A stretch of DNA of 64,000 nucleotides from Streptomyces sp. NRRL S-455. GTDB taxonomy: Bacteria > Actinomycetota > Actinomycetes > Streptomycetales > Streptomycetaceae. Below the pieces are notes generated by a model that was not told where the DNA came from, did no database searches, and saw nothing but the letters and a program-made list of their open reading frames with translations. This document shows, one piece after another, positions 17,484-25,051 of the stretch; positions within the stretch are counted from its first letter, which is position 1, and every line of letters starts with the position of its first letter. Made by a program: the position numbers and the translations under genes. The stretch lies in the NCBI RefSeq assembly GCF_000717875.1, contig NZ_JOCT01000004.1:62001-126000 (forward strand), given 5' to 3'.

Positions 17484-18164
17484 TCAGCCCCGGAACCGCA
17501 GGCGGTCGGTGCTGTCCTCGCTGGGCTGGACGACGACGATGCCCTGACCGGAGAAGGCCATCTGGTAGGCCTCACCGCTGCCGCGGCCGATCAGCGACTG
17601 GGCCCGGAAGCTGCGCTTGCCCTTCACCTTGAGGTTCGGGGACCAGGCGACCAGGGCGTCGGGGTCGACGTACGTCTCGTCCTCGCCGCCTCCGCAGTCG
17701 ACGACGATGGGCTTGCCCCGGGAGGTCAGCGCGACCCAGCCCTGCCCGGAGATCCTGGTGTTCCACAGGCCCTGCCCGGCGAACTTCGCCAGGCCCTTGA
17801 CCCGCTCGACGCCCCACGTCAGATGGGCGTCGAAGGCGAGCAGGTTGGTGGCGTTGACGGAGATCCCGTCGCCGTCGAGATTGATGACGACGACGTTCGC
17901 GCCGTAGTCGGCGAGGTAGAGCAGGCCGTCGCCGGAGCACTTCATGAGGGGCGCGCCCTCGCCGGTGAGCCAGTCCTTGGCGATCTGGCGCACGGCCGGC
18001 GGATTGGGCTCGTACTGGACGAACCCTTCGTAGGCGACCATCGACCCCACGCGCGCGAAGAGGTCGTTCCCCGTCTGCATGGCGACCTTCAGCATGTGGT
18101 TGCCGTGGTTCTCCATGCGGGCGGTGACGGGGGCGGGGGCGTGGCCCGCGAGCTGCTGTGTCAT
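17484..18164 (-). CDS. AIM24 family protein (second gene of operon)
   Basis: 226-residue single-domain AIM24 protein, clearly paralogous to both neighbours: all three share the layout of a LVAYEG/VAYQG-type strand, a low-complexity turn LMxCxGxGxxYLA and a late VxxxGxxxVxxxxxxxxV-type segment. GGGAG precedes the ATG. It is separated by 11 bases from the upstream TerD-AIM24 gene, so the three are almost certainly one transcript. Confidence 0.82.
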   Translation of the reverse strand: MTQQLAGHAPAPVTARMENHGNHMLKVAMQTGNDLFARVGSMVAYEGFVQYEPNPPAVRQIAKDWLTGEGAPLMKCSGDGLLYLADYGANVVVINLDGDGISVNATNLLAFDAHLTWGVERVKGLAKFAGQGLWNTRISGQGWVALTSRGKPIVVDCGGGEDETYVDPDALVAWSPNLKVKGKRSFRAQSLIGRGSGEAYQMAFSGQGIVVVQPSEDSTDRLRFRG

Positions 18165-18175
18165 GACGGGCTCCC

Positions 18176-19951
18176 TCAGACCTCGTACGGCTGGACGACG
18201 ATGAAGTTGCCGGGTGCTCCCCGGAACTGGAGGTTCACGCTCTCCCCGGTGTCACCGGGGTAGGCGTTGCGGCGCATCCGCACCTGACTGGAGACGACGA
18301 CCTGGGCGGCGGCCGACCAGGCGACCACGGCGTTGCAGTCGGCGAACGTCGTGGGCGTCACCGGGAGAACCACGGGCGTGCCGTGCGTCTTGACCACGAT
18401 CGTGCCGGTGCCCTGGAACTGCATGGTGAACAGGGCGCCACCGGGGATGCCGTGGCCCTCGATGCGGCGGACCTCGTAGGTGAGGCTCTCGTCGAACGCG
18501 AGGACGTTGTCGGCGGAGACGCAGACGGCGTCCCCTTGGAGCTCGATGGGGTGGAGCATGGTCGAGTTCTCGGCGAGGAACACCTGTCCCTGGCCGGTGC
18601 AGCGCATCAGCTGCATCTCCTGCCCGGTCGCGTTGCCCACGACCCGTCCGGCGAAGCCGGCGCCCTTGTAGCTGAAGTCGACCTTGCCCTGGTAAAGCAC
18701 CATGCTGCCCTGCCGGGCCAGCACGGGCTGTCCGCCGATGCCGAGGTCGACGCGGACGAGCTTCTTGTTCTGCTGCGTCCAGCGCTGCCCTGTGGGGGTT
18801 TCCTTGAACTTCTGGAGAGCGGCGCCGACGCCGGGGCCCTGCGACGCGCCCTGGGGAGCCCCTTGAGGCGCTCCGTAGGGGGCGGCCTGCCCCAACGGCG
18901 GCTGCTGTCCGTAACCCGGGGGCGGAGTGGGCTGACCGTATCCGGGCGGCGGGGCCGCGAGGGTCTGGGGCGCCTGGGGCACGTGGGGCTGGCCGTACCC
19001 CGGGGGCGGCGGGGCCGTCTGGCCGGGGGCCTGGCCGTACGGCGGCTGCTGCTGGCCGGGCCGGCCGTACGGTGCGGGCGGCGGGGCCGGGGGCGGCACC
19101 GGGGAGCCGCCGGGCGGGGCGTTCACGGGCGCCACGATGGTCGGGTCGGCGTGCACCTGGGGTGCGGGCGCCGGAGCCGTGGGCGGCGCGGCGCCGACCG
19201 GGGGCGCGAAGCCCTGCGCGGCGGGCTGGGGAGCGGGCGCCGGAGTGGGAGGCACCGGTGCCGGTGCAGGGGCCGGAGGCGCTGCCGGTGCAGGGCTTGG
19301 AGGCGCTGCCGGTGAGGGTGCCTGGGCCGGTTCGGCTGTTCCGGGGACGCCGAACGCGGGCGGGGCGAAGCCCGGGGCCGCGCCGGCCTGCGGCTGCTGG
19401 GCGGCGGGCTCGGGCGTCTCCTCCTCGGCCACCTCGCCGCCGAAGTTCTTCAACAGCGCGTCGAGACCGCCGTCGAAGCCCTGCCCGACGGCGGCGAACC
19501 GCCAGACGTCCTTCAGATAGAAGTCGCCCAGCATCACGGCCCGTTCGGTGGAGAACTCGGAGCCGCTGAAGGGGTAGCGGGCCACCTCCTCGCCGCCCGC
19601 GACGATACGGATGTAGCCGGGGGCGATCTGCGACATCTGCCCGGGACCGTCGATCGTCGCCGTGAAGGACAGCTTCCTGATCTGCGGCGGGATCCGGTCG
19701 AGCGTCACCCGGAAGGACTCCGTGTCGCCCGCCTGGGCACCGAGAAGCTGAAGGGACTCCTCGGGGGACTTCGGCTGGTTGTAGAAGACGAAGTACCGGT
19801 CGTCCGAGAGCCGTTCGTCGGCGTCGAGGCCGAAACAGCTGATGTCGAAGCTCAGTCCCGGACCGGAGATCTGCACACCTACGTACAGATCCGTGCCCGC
19901 GGTGAGGTCACTGATTCTGGCCTTGTGGCCGCGTTGGAATTCCCTGGCCAT
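18176..19951 (-). CDS. TerD-AIM24 fusion protein (first gene of operon)
   Basis: 591-residue protein with three parts: a TerD domain of the tellurium/stress-resistance family at residues 1-190 (DLYVGVQISGPGLSFDISCFGLD and SDDRYFVFYNQPKSPE are typical calcium-binding TerD segments), a proline/alanine/glutamine-rich linker (about 200-395), and a C-terminal AIM24 domain (about 400-591). The ATG at 19951 begins the TerD domain; the open frame further upstream has no TerD-like sequence. TerD proteins bind Ca2+ and are linked to envelope stress; the fusion suggests that the two following AIM24 proteins work in the same complex. Confidence 0.85.
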   Translation of the reverse strand: MAREFQRGHKARISDLTAGTDLYVGVQISGPGLSFDISCFGLDADERLSDDRYFVFYNQPKSPEESLQLLGAQAGDTESFRVTLDRIPPQIRKLSFTATIDGPGQMSQIAPGYIRIVAGGEEVARYPFSGSEFSTERAVMLGDFYLKDVWRFAAVGQGFDGGLDALLKNFGGEVAEEETPEPAAQQPQAGAAPGFAPPAFGVPGTAEPAQAPSPAAPPSPAPAAPPAPAPAPVPPTPAPAPQPAAQGFAPPVGAAPPTAPAPAPQVHADPTIVAPVNAPPGGSPVPPPAPPPAPYGRPGQQQPPYGQAPGQTAPPPPGYGQPHVPQAPQTLAAPPPGYGQPTPPPGYGQQPPLGQAAPYGAPQGAPQGASQGPGVGAALQKFKETPTGQRWTQQNKKLVRVDLGIGGQPVLARQGSMVLYQGKVDFSYKGAGFAGRVVGNATGQEMQLMRCTGQGQVFLAENSTMLHPIELQGDAVCVSADNVLAFDESLTYEVRRIEGHGIPGGALFTMQFQGTGTIVVKTHGTPVVLPVTPTTFADCNAVVAWSAAAQVVVSSQVRMRRNAYPGDTGESVNLQFRGAPGNFIVVQPYEV

Positions 19952-20105
19952 GCGTAACGACCGTCCCCCATCCAGAACGTGAGTGCGTCGCGCCAGGCTA
20001 ATGGCAAACTCGGACACCGGACGCTGTCGGTACAGACCCGGTACAGAACCCTGACCGGCCGTATCGGCTGATCGCCGGGGGGAAGCGGTCACTCACCCCG
20101 GACGC

Positions 20106-20711
20106 TCACTCCGCCGGGCGCTCACCCCGCGCACCGGGCACGTGGGGCAACCGCTCGGCGGCGACGACGCCTTCGAGGTAGCCCCGGGCCCGTTCCGTGC
20201 GGGGATAGGCACCCAGCAGCTCCCAGAAACGGGGGCCGTGCCCGGGAACGAGCAGATGGGCCAGTTCGTGGACGAGGACGTAGTCGACGACGTACTCGGG
20301 CATGCCCTGGAGACGGTGCGACAGGCGGATGCTGCCCTCGGACGGGGTGCAGGATCCCCAGCGCGTGTTCTGGTTGGTCACCCAGCGCACCGAAGTGGGC
20401 CGGGCGCGCCCGTCGAGGTACTGGTCCGAGAGACGCCGGGCCCGCTCGGCCAGCTCGGCGTCGCCGAGGGTCCGCTTGCTCTCCTGGGCGGCCAGCTTGT
20501 CGAGCATGACGTTCACCCAGCGCTGCTCCTCCGCCTCGGACATCCGGGCGGGGATGAGTACCACGGTGCGATCGCCCTCGCGGTACGCGGAGACCGTTCT
20601 GCGTCGGCGGGCACTCCGGCGGACCTCGATCGCGCTCGCCCGCGAGCCGCTCGGCGGCTGGCTCGTGCTGCGCTGTGGTCTTCCGGCGCGGTGCAGGGGG
20701 TCGGCGGGCAC
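20106..20711 (-). CDS. YgjP-like (DUF45) metallopeptidase domain protein
   Basis: 201-residue protein with the zinc motif HELAHLLVPGH (H148, E149, H152, H158) preceded by the family signature NTRWGSC (residues 115-121). This pair defines the YgjP/DUF45 group, SprT-like metalloproteases. The N-terminus (1-40) is basic and probably disordered. The start is GTG 20711; later starts inside the basic region are possible. It is a single gene, divergent from the ThiF-type gene across a 271-base gap in which no further feature was seen. Confidence 0.87.
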   Translation of the reverse strand: MPADPLHRAGRPQRSTSQPPSGSRASAIEVRRSARRRRTVSAYREGDRTVVLIPARMSEAEEQRWVNVMLDKLAAQESKRTLGDAELAERARRLSDQYLDGRARPTSVRWVTNQNTRWGSCTPSEGSIRLSHRLQGMPEYVVDYVLVHELAHLLVPGHGPRFWELLGAYPRTERARGYLEGVVAAERLPHVPGARGERPAE

Positions 20712-20982
20712 GCCCCGACGTTACCCGCTGCACCCGGGGAAGTCCCGACTCCGGGACGGTTCGCTGCCGCTGCCCTGCACTGGCCGCCGGATTTGTACGA
20801 CGAATTCCCGCGTCTGTGGACAACTTTCTGCAGGCGACGACACGTTCGGTCATGCTGGCTGTCGTCGGCGAAGCGATGGGCGATTCGGTCCGTGACCGGA
20901 GGCCGGGCCCGCGGCCACTCTCGGGCTGCGCCCACGCTCGACCGGCGTACGGGGACGATCTGCGACATACGGGGGGACTGTC

Positions 20983-22197
20983 ATGCATCCGCTGGTGAAA
21001 CCCGCGCTCAAGCGCGGCTGGCGCGACCTCAACACCGTGCAGTTCGGGATGACACCGGCGCATGCGATGACGCTCGGCCCGATGGACCTGGCATCGGGCA
21101 GTTTCCTCGACCTGCTGAACGGCACGCGGGGCATGGAGCTGCTGCGCGAGGAGGGGCGCAGGATGGATCTGCCGGACGGCCACGTCGACGGACTGGTACG
21201 GCGGCTCGCGCGGGCCGGGCTCCTCGACGACGCACGGGGCGGCGGGCCGGCCGCCGACGCTCTGCGGAAGAAGAAGGAAGTCCTGGACCGGCTCGGGCCC
21301 GACCTGGCCACCCTGTCCCTGACGACCACCGAGCCCGGCGACGCGATCAGGCAGCTGGCCGCCCGGCGCTCGCAGCGCGTGCGGGTGCGGGGTGCGGGCC
21401 GCGTGGGTGCCGTCCTGGCCTCGCTGCTGGCGGGGGCCGGCGTGGGCGAGGTGGATGTGCTCGACGGTGGCAGAGTGGAACCGTGGGACGTCGCCCCGGG
21501 CGGGCTGCCGGCGGAGGCCGTCGGCGACCGCAGGGACGAATCGGCCCGCCGCGCCGTACGCCGGGCGGCCCCGGGCCGGCCACGGCGCCGCTCGGCAGCA
21601 CATCCGCCCCCGGAGGAAGGCGACCCGGGCTTCTCCCTGGTGATCGTCGCGCCGCGGGACGATGTCGCGGTACACGCGCCGGACCCGGCCGCCGCCGAGC
21701 CCCTGATGTCATCCGGGACGCCGCATCTGTACGCCGGCGTCGTGGAGGGAACCGGTGTGGTCGGCCCACTCGTCCTGCCCGGGGAGACGGGCTGCGCGGG
21801 GTGTCTGCACGAGAGCCGCACCGACCGGGACCCCACCTGGCCGCGGCTGGTCGCCCAGTGGCGCTCCGGCAGGCAACGGCAGGTGCGGCCCTGCGACCTG
21901 GCACTGGCCACGACCGTGTCCGCACTGGCGGCCGCCCACGCGCTCGCCTTCCTCGACGGCCGGGTTCCGTCGACTGCCGGGGCACGCTGGGAGGTCTCCC
22001 TGCCCACGCTCCACTGGCATGCCAGGCCGGTCTGGGCGCACCCGGCATGCCCGTGCGCCGCGGCGGAGAGAGGAAATGGGGAGCACCCCTCCATGGACGG
22101 GGAGCCGCACGAGACAATGGCGGTGCAACGGTCGTCGGAGCAGTGCCGTGAGGCAGCCGCGAAGCGGCCGGCTGGGACTTGGAGGGCGCATGTCTGA
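20983..22197 (+). CDS. ThiF/E1-like protein of the TOMM leader-binding type
   Basis: 404-residue protein. The N-terminal 80 residues look like a small winged-helix domain (FLDLLNGTRGMELLREE...LVRRLARAGLLDD), as in RiPP recognition elements. A Rossmann domain follows with GAGRVGAVLA and LDGGRVEPWDVAPGG, the E1/ThiF pattern that binds a partner protein. Cysteine pairs CAGC (about 267) and CPC near the C-terminus could bind zinc. Related proteins deliver leader peptides to YcaO cyclodehydratases, but no YcaO, precursor peptide or dehydrogenase is nearby. It overlaps the AarF kinase gene by 8 bases. The real role is unknown. Confidence 0.75.
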   Translation: MHPLVKPALKRGWRDLNTVQFGMTPAHAMTLGPMDLASGSFLDLLNGTRGMELLREEGRRMDLPDGHVDGLVRRLARAGLLDDARGGGPAADALRKKKEVLDRLGPDLATLSLTTTEPGDAIRQLAARRSQRVRVRGAGRVGAVLASLLAGAGVGEVDVLDGGRVEPWDVAPGGLPAEAVGDRRDESARRAVRRAAPGRPRRRSAAHPPPEEGDPGFSLVIVAPRDDVAVHAPDPAAAEPLMSSGTPHLYAGVVEGTGVVGPLVLPGETGCAGCLHESRTDRDPTWPRLVAQWRSGRQRQVRPCDLALATTVSALAAAHALAFLDGRVPSTAGARWEVSLPTLHWHARPVWAHPACPCAAAERGNGEHPSMDGEPHETMAVQRSSEQCREAAAKRPAGTWRAHV

Positions 22198-23560
22198 TCT
22201 TCCCCGGAAGGCGGTCACCCGGACCGCCAAGCTCGCCGCGCTCCCGCTCGGCATCGCCGGGCGGGCGACCTGGGGATTCGGCAAGCGGATCGTCGGCGAG
22301 TCCGCGGAGCTCGTCGGCCGCGAGCTCCAACAGCGCACGGCAGACCAGCTGTTCAAGGTGCTGGGCGAGCTCAAGGGCGGAGCGATGAAGTTCGGCCAGG
22401 CCCTGTCGGTCTTCGAGTCGGCGCTGCCGGAGGAGGTGGCCGGCCCCTACCGGGCCGCGCTGACCAAGCTCCAGGAAGCGGCGCCGCCCATGCCGACGCG
22501 CACGGTGCACGCGGTGCTGGAGGAGCGGCTCGGCGAAGGCTGGCAGGAGATGTTCCTCGAGTTCGAGGACAAGCCGGCCGCGGCGGCCTCCATCGGCCAG
22601 GTGCACCGAGGGGTGTGGCACGACGGCCGCGAGGTGGCGGTGAAGGTCCAGTACCCGGGCGCGGGCGAGGCCCTGCTGTCCGATCTGAACCAGCTGAGCC
22701 GCTTCTCCCGCCTGCTCGGTCCGCTGGTCCCCGGCATGGACATCAAGCCGCTGATCGCGGAGCTGAAGGACCGCGTCTCCGAGGAGCTGGACTACGGCCT
22801 GGAGGCCCAGGCTCAGCAGGCCCACGCGGAGGAGTTCACGGACGACCCGGACGTGGTCGTGCCGCAGGTGGTCCACCAGTCCGACCAGGTCCTGATCACC
22901 GAGTGGATCGACGGCATCCCGCTCTCGGAGATCATCACGGACGGTTCCCAGGAGCAGCGCGACCGGGCCGGCCAGCTCCTGGCCCGCTTCCTGTTCTCCG
23001 GCCCTGCCCGCACCGGCCTGCTCCACGCCGATCCGCACCCGGGCAACTTCCGGTTGCTGCCCGGCGGCCCGGACGGTGAGGACGACTGGCGCCTGGGTGT
23101 CCTGGACTTCGGCACCGTCGACCGGCTCCCCGGCGGTCTGCCGGCCACGATCGGCGAGTCCCTGCGCATGACCCTCGACGGGGAGGCCGACGCGGTCTAC
23201 GCGCTCCTGTGCGCGGAGGGGTTCGTGAGGGAAACCATAGAGCTGGACCCCGACGCGGTGCTCGACTACCTGCTGCCGATCATCGAACCGGCCCAGGTCG
23301 GGGAGTTCACCTTCACCCGGGGCTGGATGCGCAGTCAGGCGGCCCGGATCGCCGACCCCCGCTCCCCCGCCTACCAGCTCGGCAAGCAGCTCAACCTGCC
23401 ACCGTCGTATCTGCTGATCCACCGGGTGACCTTGAGCACGATCGGTGTGCTGTGCCAGTTGGGGGCCACGGTGCGTCTGCGTGAGGAGTTGGAGGAGTGG
23501 CTGCCGGGTTTCGTCCTGGAGGGCCCGACGGACGGTGAGGAGTCCGCGGAGGAGGCGTGA
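22190..23560 (+). CDS. AarF/UbiB (ABC1) atypical protein kinase-like protein
   Basis: 456-residue ABC1/UbiB kinase-like protein. Motifs in order: KFGQ (K67-Q70) of the family-specific KxGQ helix, ASIGQVHRG in place of the glycine loop, VAVKVQYP with the ATP-site lysine, a conserved ELDY segment, HADPHPGNF (catalytic loop) and LDFGTVD (DFG). UbiB proteins act as ATPases that support quinone or lipid metabolism. ATG 22190 has GGAGGG upstream and overlaps the ThiF-like gene, so the two are coupled. A terminator follows. Confidence 0.92.
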   Translation: MSDLPRKAVTRTAKLAALPLGIAGRATWGFGKRIVGESAELVGRELQQRTADQLFKVLGELKGGAMKFGQALSVFESALPEEVAGPYRAALTKLQEAAPPMPTRTVHAVLEERLGEGWQEMFLEFEDKPAAAASIGQVHRGVWHDGREVAVKVQYPGAGEALLSDLNQLSRFSRLLGPLVPGMDIKPLIAELKDRVSEELDYGLEAQAQQAHAEEFTDDPDVVVPQVVHQSDQVLITEWIDGIPLSEIITDGSQEQRDRAGQLLARFLFSGPARTGLLHADPHPGNFRLLPGGPDGEDDWRLGVLDFGTVDRLPGGLPATIGESLRMTLDGEADAVYALLCAEGFVRETIELDPDAVLDYLLPIIEPAQVGEFTFTRGWMRSQAARIADPRSPAYQLGKQLNLPPSYLLIHRVTLSTIGVLCQLGATVRLREELEEWLPGFVLEGPTDGEESAEEA

Positions 23561-23606
23561 GCCGTCTCCGGGGCCTCCGCGCCCGGCGGTCGCGCGGCAC
23601 GACGCA

Positions 23607-23647
23607 CCGCGGGGGCCGGTCCGTTCGGCACGGACCGGCCCCCGCGG
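23607..23647 (+). terminator. Strong hairpin terminator after the AarF gene
   Basis: 17-bp perfect stem (23607-23623 with 23631-23647) and a 7-base loop. A second smaller hairpin (GGCTTCCC/GGGAAGCC) follows around 23657 and may terminate the converging wblC operon. Confidence 0.75.
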
Positions 23648-23698
23648 GGAGAGCGCGGCTTCCCGGGCTCGGGAAGCCATCGCCGCAAGTGAGGTCGG

Positions 23699-24022
23699 TT
23701 ACTGCATGACCGCCATGGCGAGCGCCCGGCGGGCACGCCGTGAGGCGCGCTCCGCCCTACGCTGCATCCGGCGGGCGGCCACCAGGCGCACGGCCTGGCG
23801 TTCCCGCTCCGCTTCGTGCAGTCGCTCGCGCATATGCGCACGTGCCATGGCTTCTGGGATGAGTTGCATCTCTCGGGTCCTGTTCTGACGCGAGTCCGTC
23901 GCGCCGGAGGTGGTGACGTCTGGGGTCGCGGAGCCCGCGGGCTCGTAAGTGGACGGCTTCATCGGGGCCTGCTTCTGGGGGTCGTGCGTGACGGGGCGGT
24001 CGATCGTTCCTGCGGTGTTCAT
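23699..24022 (-). CDS. Arginine-rich small protein coupled to wblC
   Basis: 107-residue hydrophilic protein: the first 55 residues are polar and unstructured, the last 55 are a strongly basic helix full of arginine and alanine (REMQLIPEAMARAHMRERLHE and further RRxxRRA repeats), coiled-coil-like and suited to RNA or ribosome binding. Its ATG overlaps the wblC stop by 4 bases (ATGA), so it is translated only with wblC and shares its regulation. The partner relationship is inference from position. Confidence 0.75.
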   Translation of the reverse strand: MNTAGTIDRPVTHDPQKQAPMKPSTYEPAGSATPDVTTSGATDSRQNRTREMQLIPEAMARAHMRERLHEAERERQAVRLVAARRMQRRAERASRRARRALAMAVMQ

Positions 24023-24387
24023 GCTGTGACCGGGTTCTTGCGCGGGCGGCCACGCGGCCGCTTCCGGGCGACGACGACACCCTGCACGAACAGCTCGCCA
24101 CCCCAGACGCCCCAGGGCTCACGCCGCTCCTTGGCGCCGGCGAGGCAGGCCTCGATCAGCGGGCAGGTGCGGCAGAGGGACTTGGCGTACTCGACGTCGG
24201 CCGGCGACTCGGCGAAGAAGACCTCCGGGTCGTAGGAGCGGCAGGGGACGGGTACGCCGAGGCTCTCGATGGCGTCGTCGAGCGCGGTGAGCGCGGTGAG
24301 CGGGGTCAAGGCGGAGTCCTCCGTGGAGCAGGGCTTGGGGATCTTTTGCGAAGGCGGTACGGACGGGGCGTGCGCTTCGAGTTGCAC
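24019..24387 (-). CDS. wblC: WhiB family iron-sulfur regulator WblC (WhiB7 type)
   Basis: 122-residue [4Fe-4S] transcription factor that activates intrinsic antibiotic-resistance genes together with the vegetative sigma factor. The cluster cysteines are C49, C72, C75 and C81 (CRTCPLIEAC), followed by GVWGG and a C-terminal AT-hook (RPRGRPRK, residues 110-117) that marks the WblC/WhiB7 subgroup. The GTG at 24387 (VQLEAHAPSV) has GAGGAAG 7 bases upstream; the longer open frame to 24498 overlaps the leader. Expression appears to be controlled by a long leader with an upstream ORF and an attenuator. Confidence 0.95.
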   Translation of the reverse strand: MQLEAHAPSVPPSQKIPKPCSTEDSALTPLTALTALDDAIESLGVPVPCRSYDPEVFFAESPADVEYAKSLCRTCPLIEACLAGAKERREPWGVWGGELFVQGVVVARKRPRGRPRKNPVTA

Positions 24388-24494
24388 GGTTCGTCTTCCT
24401 CGTCTGGTCGTTCCGGCCTGTTGGCCGGGGGGCGGCTGGTACCGGGTTCTTTTCTTGTCCCGAGGCTCCTTCGGTCCGTCGTCCCTGGTCGGGG

Positions 24495-24538
24495 ACAAAC
24501 AGAAGGGCCGCGGATCCCGGATGGGGTTCCGCGGCCCT
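24495..24538 (-). terminator. Attenuator hairpin in the wblC leader
   Basis: On the transcript strand an 11-bp stem AGGGCCGCGGA / TCCGCGGCCCT (24538-24528 with 24514-24504) is followed directly by TTCTGTTTGT, an intrinsic terminator with a T-rich tail. It lies between the upstream ORF stop (24562) and the wblC start (24387). This fits premature termination relieved when translation of the upstream ORF stalls, the mechanism described for whiB7/wblC. Confidence 0.75.
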
Positions 24539-24561
24539 GAAGGCGCCGGCCTGATCGGCGA

Positions 24562-24888
24562 TCAGGCTGGATCACTCCAGGGTTCTGGCCCACGGAAGGC
24601 CCACATCAGGTGGTGCTGCGTCGTCTGCTTCCGGAATCCGGCACCGGTCGCCGTAAAGGCATAGGCCTGCGCCTGTGCCGCTACTGCCGCTTCCAGTGCC
24701 TCGGTCGGTCGCTCATTGCGCTCGCGGACAGGAAGGCCCGCGGGAGCAAGGAAGGAGGACGCCGGACGCGCGGCACGAATGCCGGACAGACCGGTGCCCA
24801 GGTTGGAAACGCCGAGCATGCACGCGGAGACGGCCGAGCGATCGGTCATTTTCACGGTGCTGATGAAGCCGGTGTTGATGCTGATCAC
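24562..24888 (-). CDS. Upstream ORF in the wblC leader
   Basis: 108-codon ORF starting with GTG (VISINTGFISTVKMTDRSAV) behind a perfect AGGAGG 8 bases upstream. It fills most of the leader between the mapped-by-motif promoter and the attenuator hairpin. Its likely job is regulatory: inhibition of its translation by ribosome-targeting drugs would change leader folding and let transcription continue into wblC. The peptide itself has no known domain. The exact 3' extent matters less than the start; a shorter regulatory peptide with internal stalling is possible. Confidence 0.65.
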   Translation of the reverse strand: MISINTGFISTVKMTDRSAVSACMLGVSNLGTGLSGIRAARPASSFLAPAGLPVRERNERPTEALEAAVAAQAQAYAFTATGAGFRKQTTQHHLMWAFRGPEPWSDPA

Positions 24889-24998
24889 TGGACTCGCCTC
24901 CTCTCGGCGTCTCGGGGGACCGGGTGAACCAGTCCGACGGATATGAAGTACAGCACGGAATCAGGGCCTCCGAGAAGGCCGCTGCTCTCGTGCCTAAG

Positions 24999-25038
24999 AA
25001 CCTATGGGGATTGCCGGGGCATGCGCAAACTATTTTTT
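24999..25038 (-). promoter_or_regulatory. wblC promoter with AT-tract (WblC-autoregulated type)
   Basis: On the minus strand: AT block AAAAAATA (25038-25031), two bases, -35 TTGCGC (25028-25023), 18 bases, -10 TAGGTT (25004-24999). An AT-rich tract just upstream of a weak -35 is the hallmark of promoters activated by WhiB7/WblC, whose AT-hook binds it. Start near 24991 gives a leader of about 600 bases. The element lies only 14 bases beyond the uvrD2 stop. Confidence 0.7.
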
Positions 25039-25051
25039 CGACGAGTTCGCG

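Noticed and set aside
20712..20982. Extra gene between the YgjP-like and ThiF-like genes
   Set aside because: No open frame with ribosome site; only divergent promoter region.
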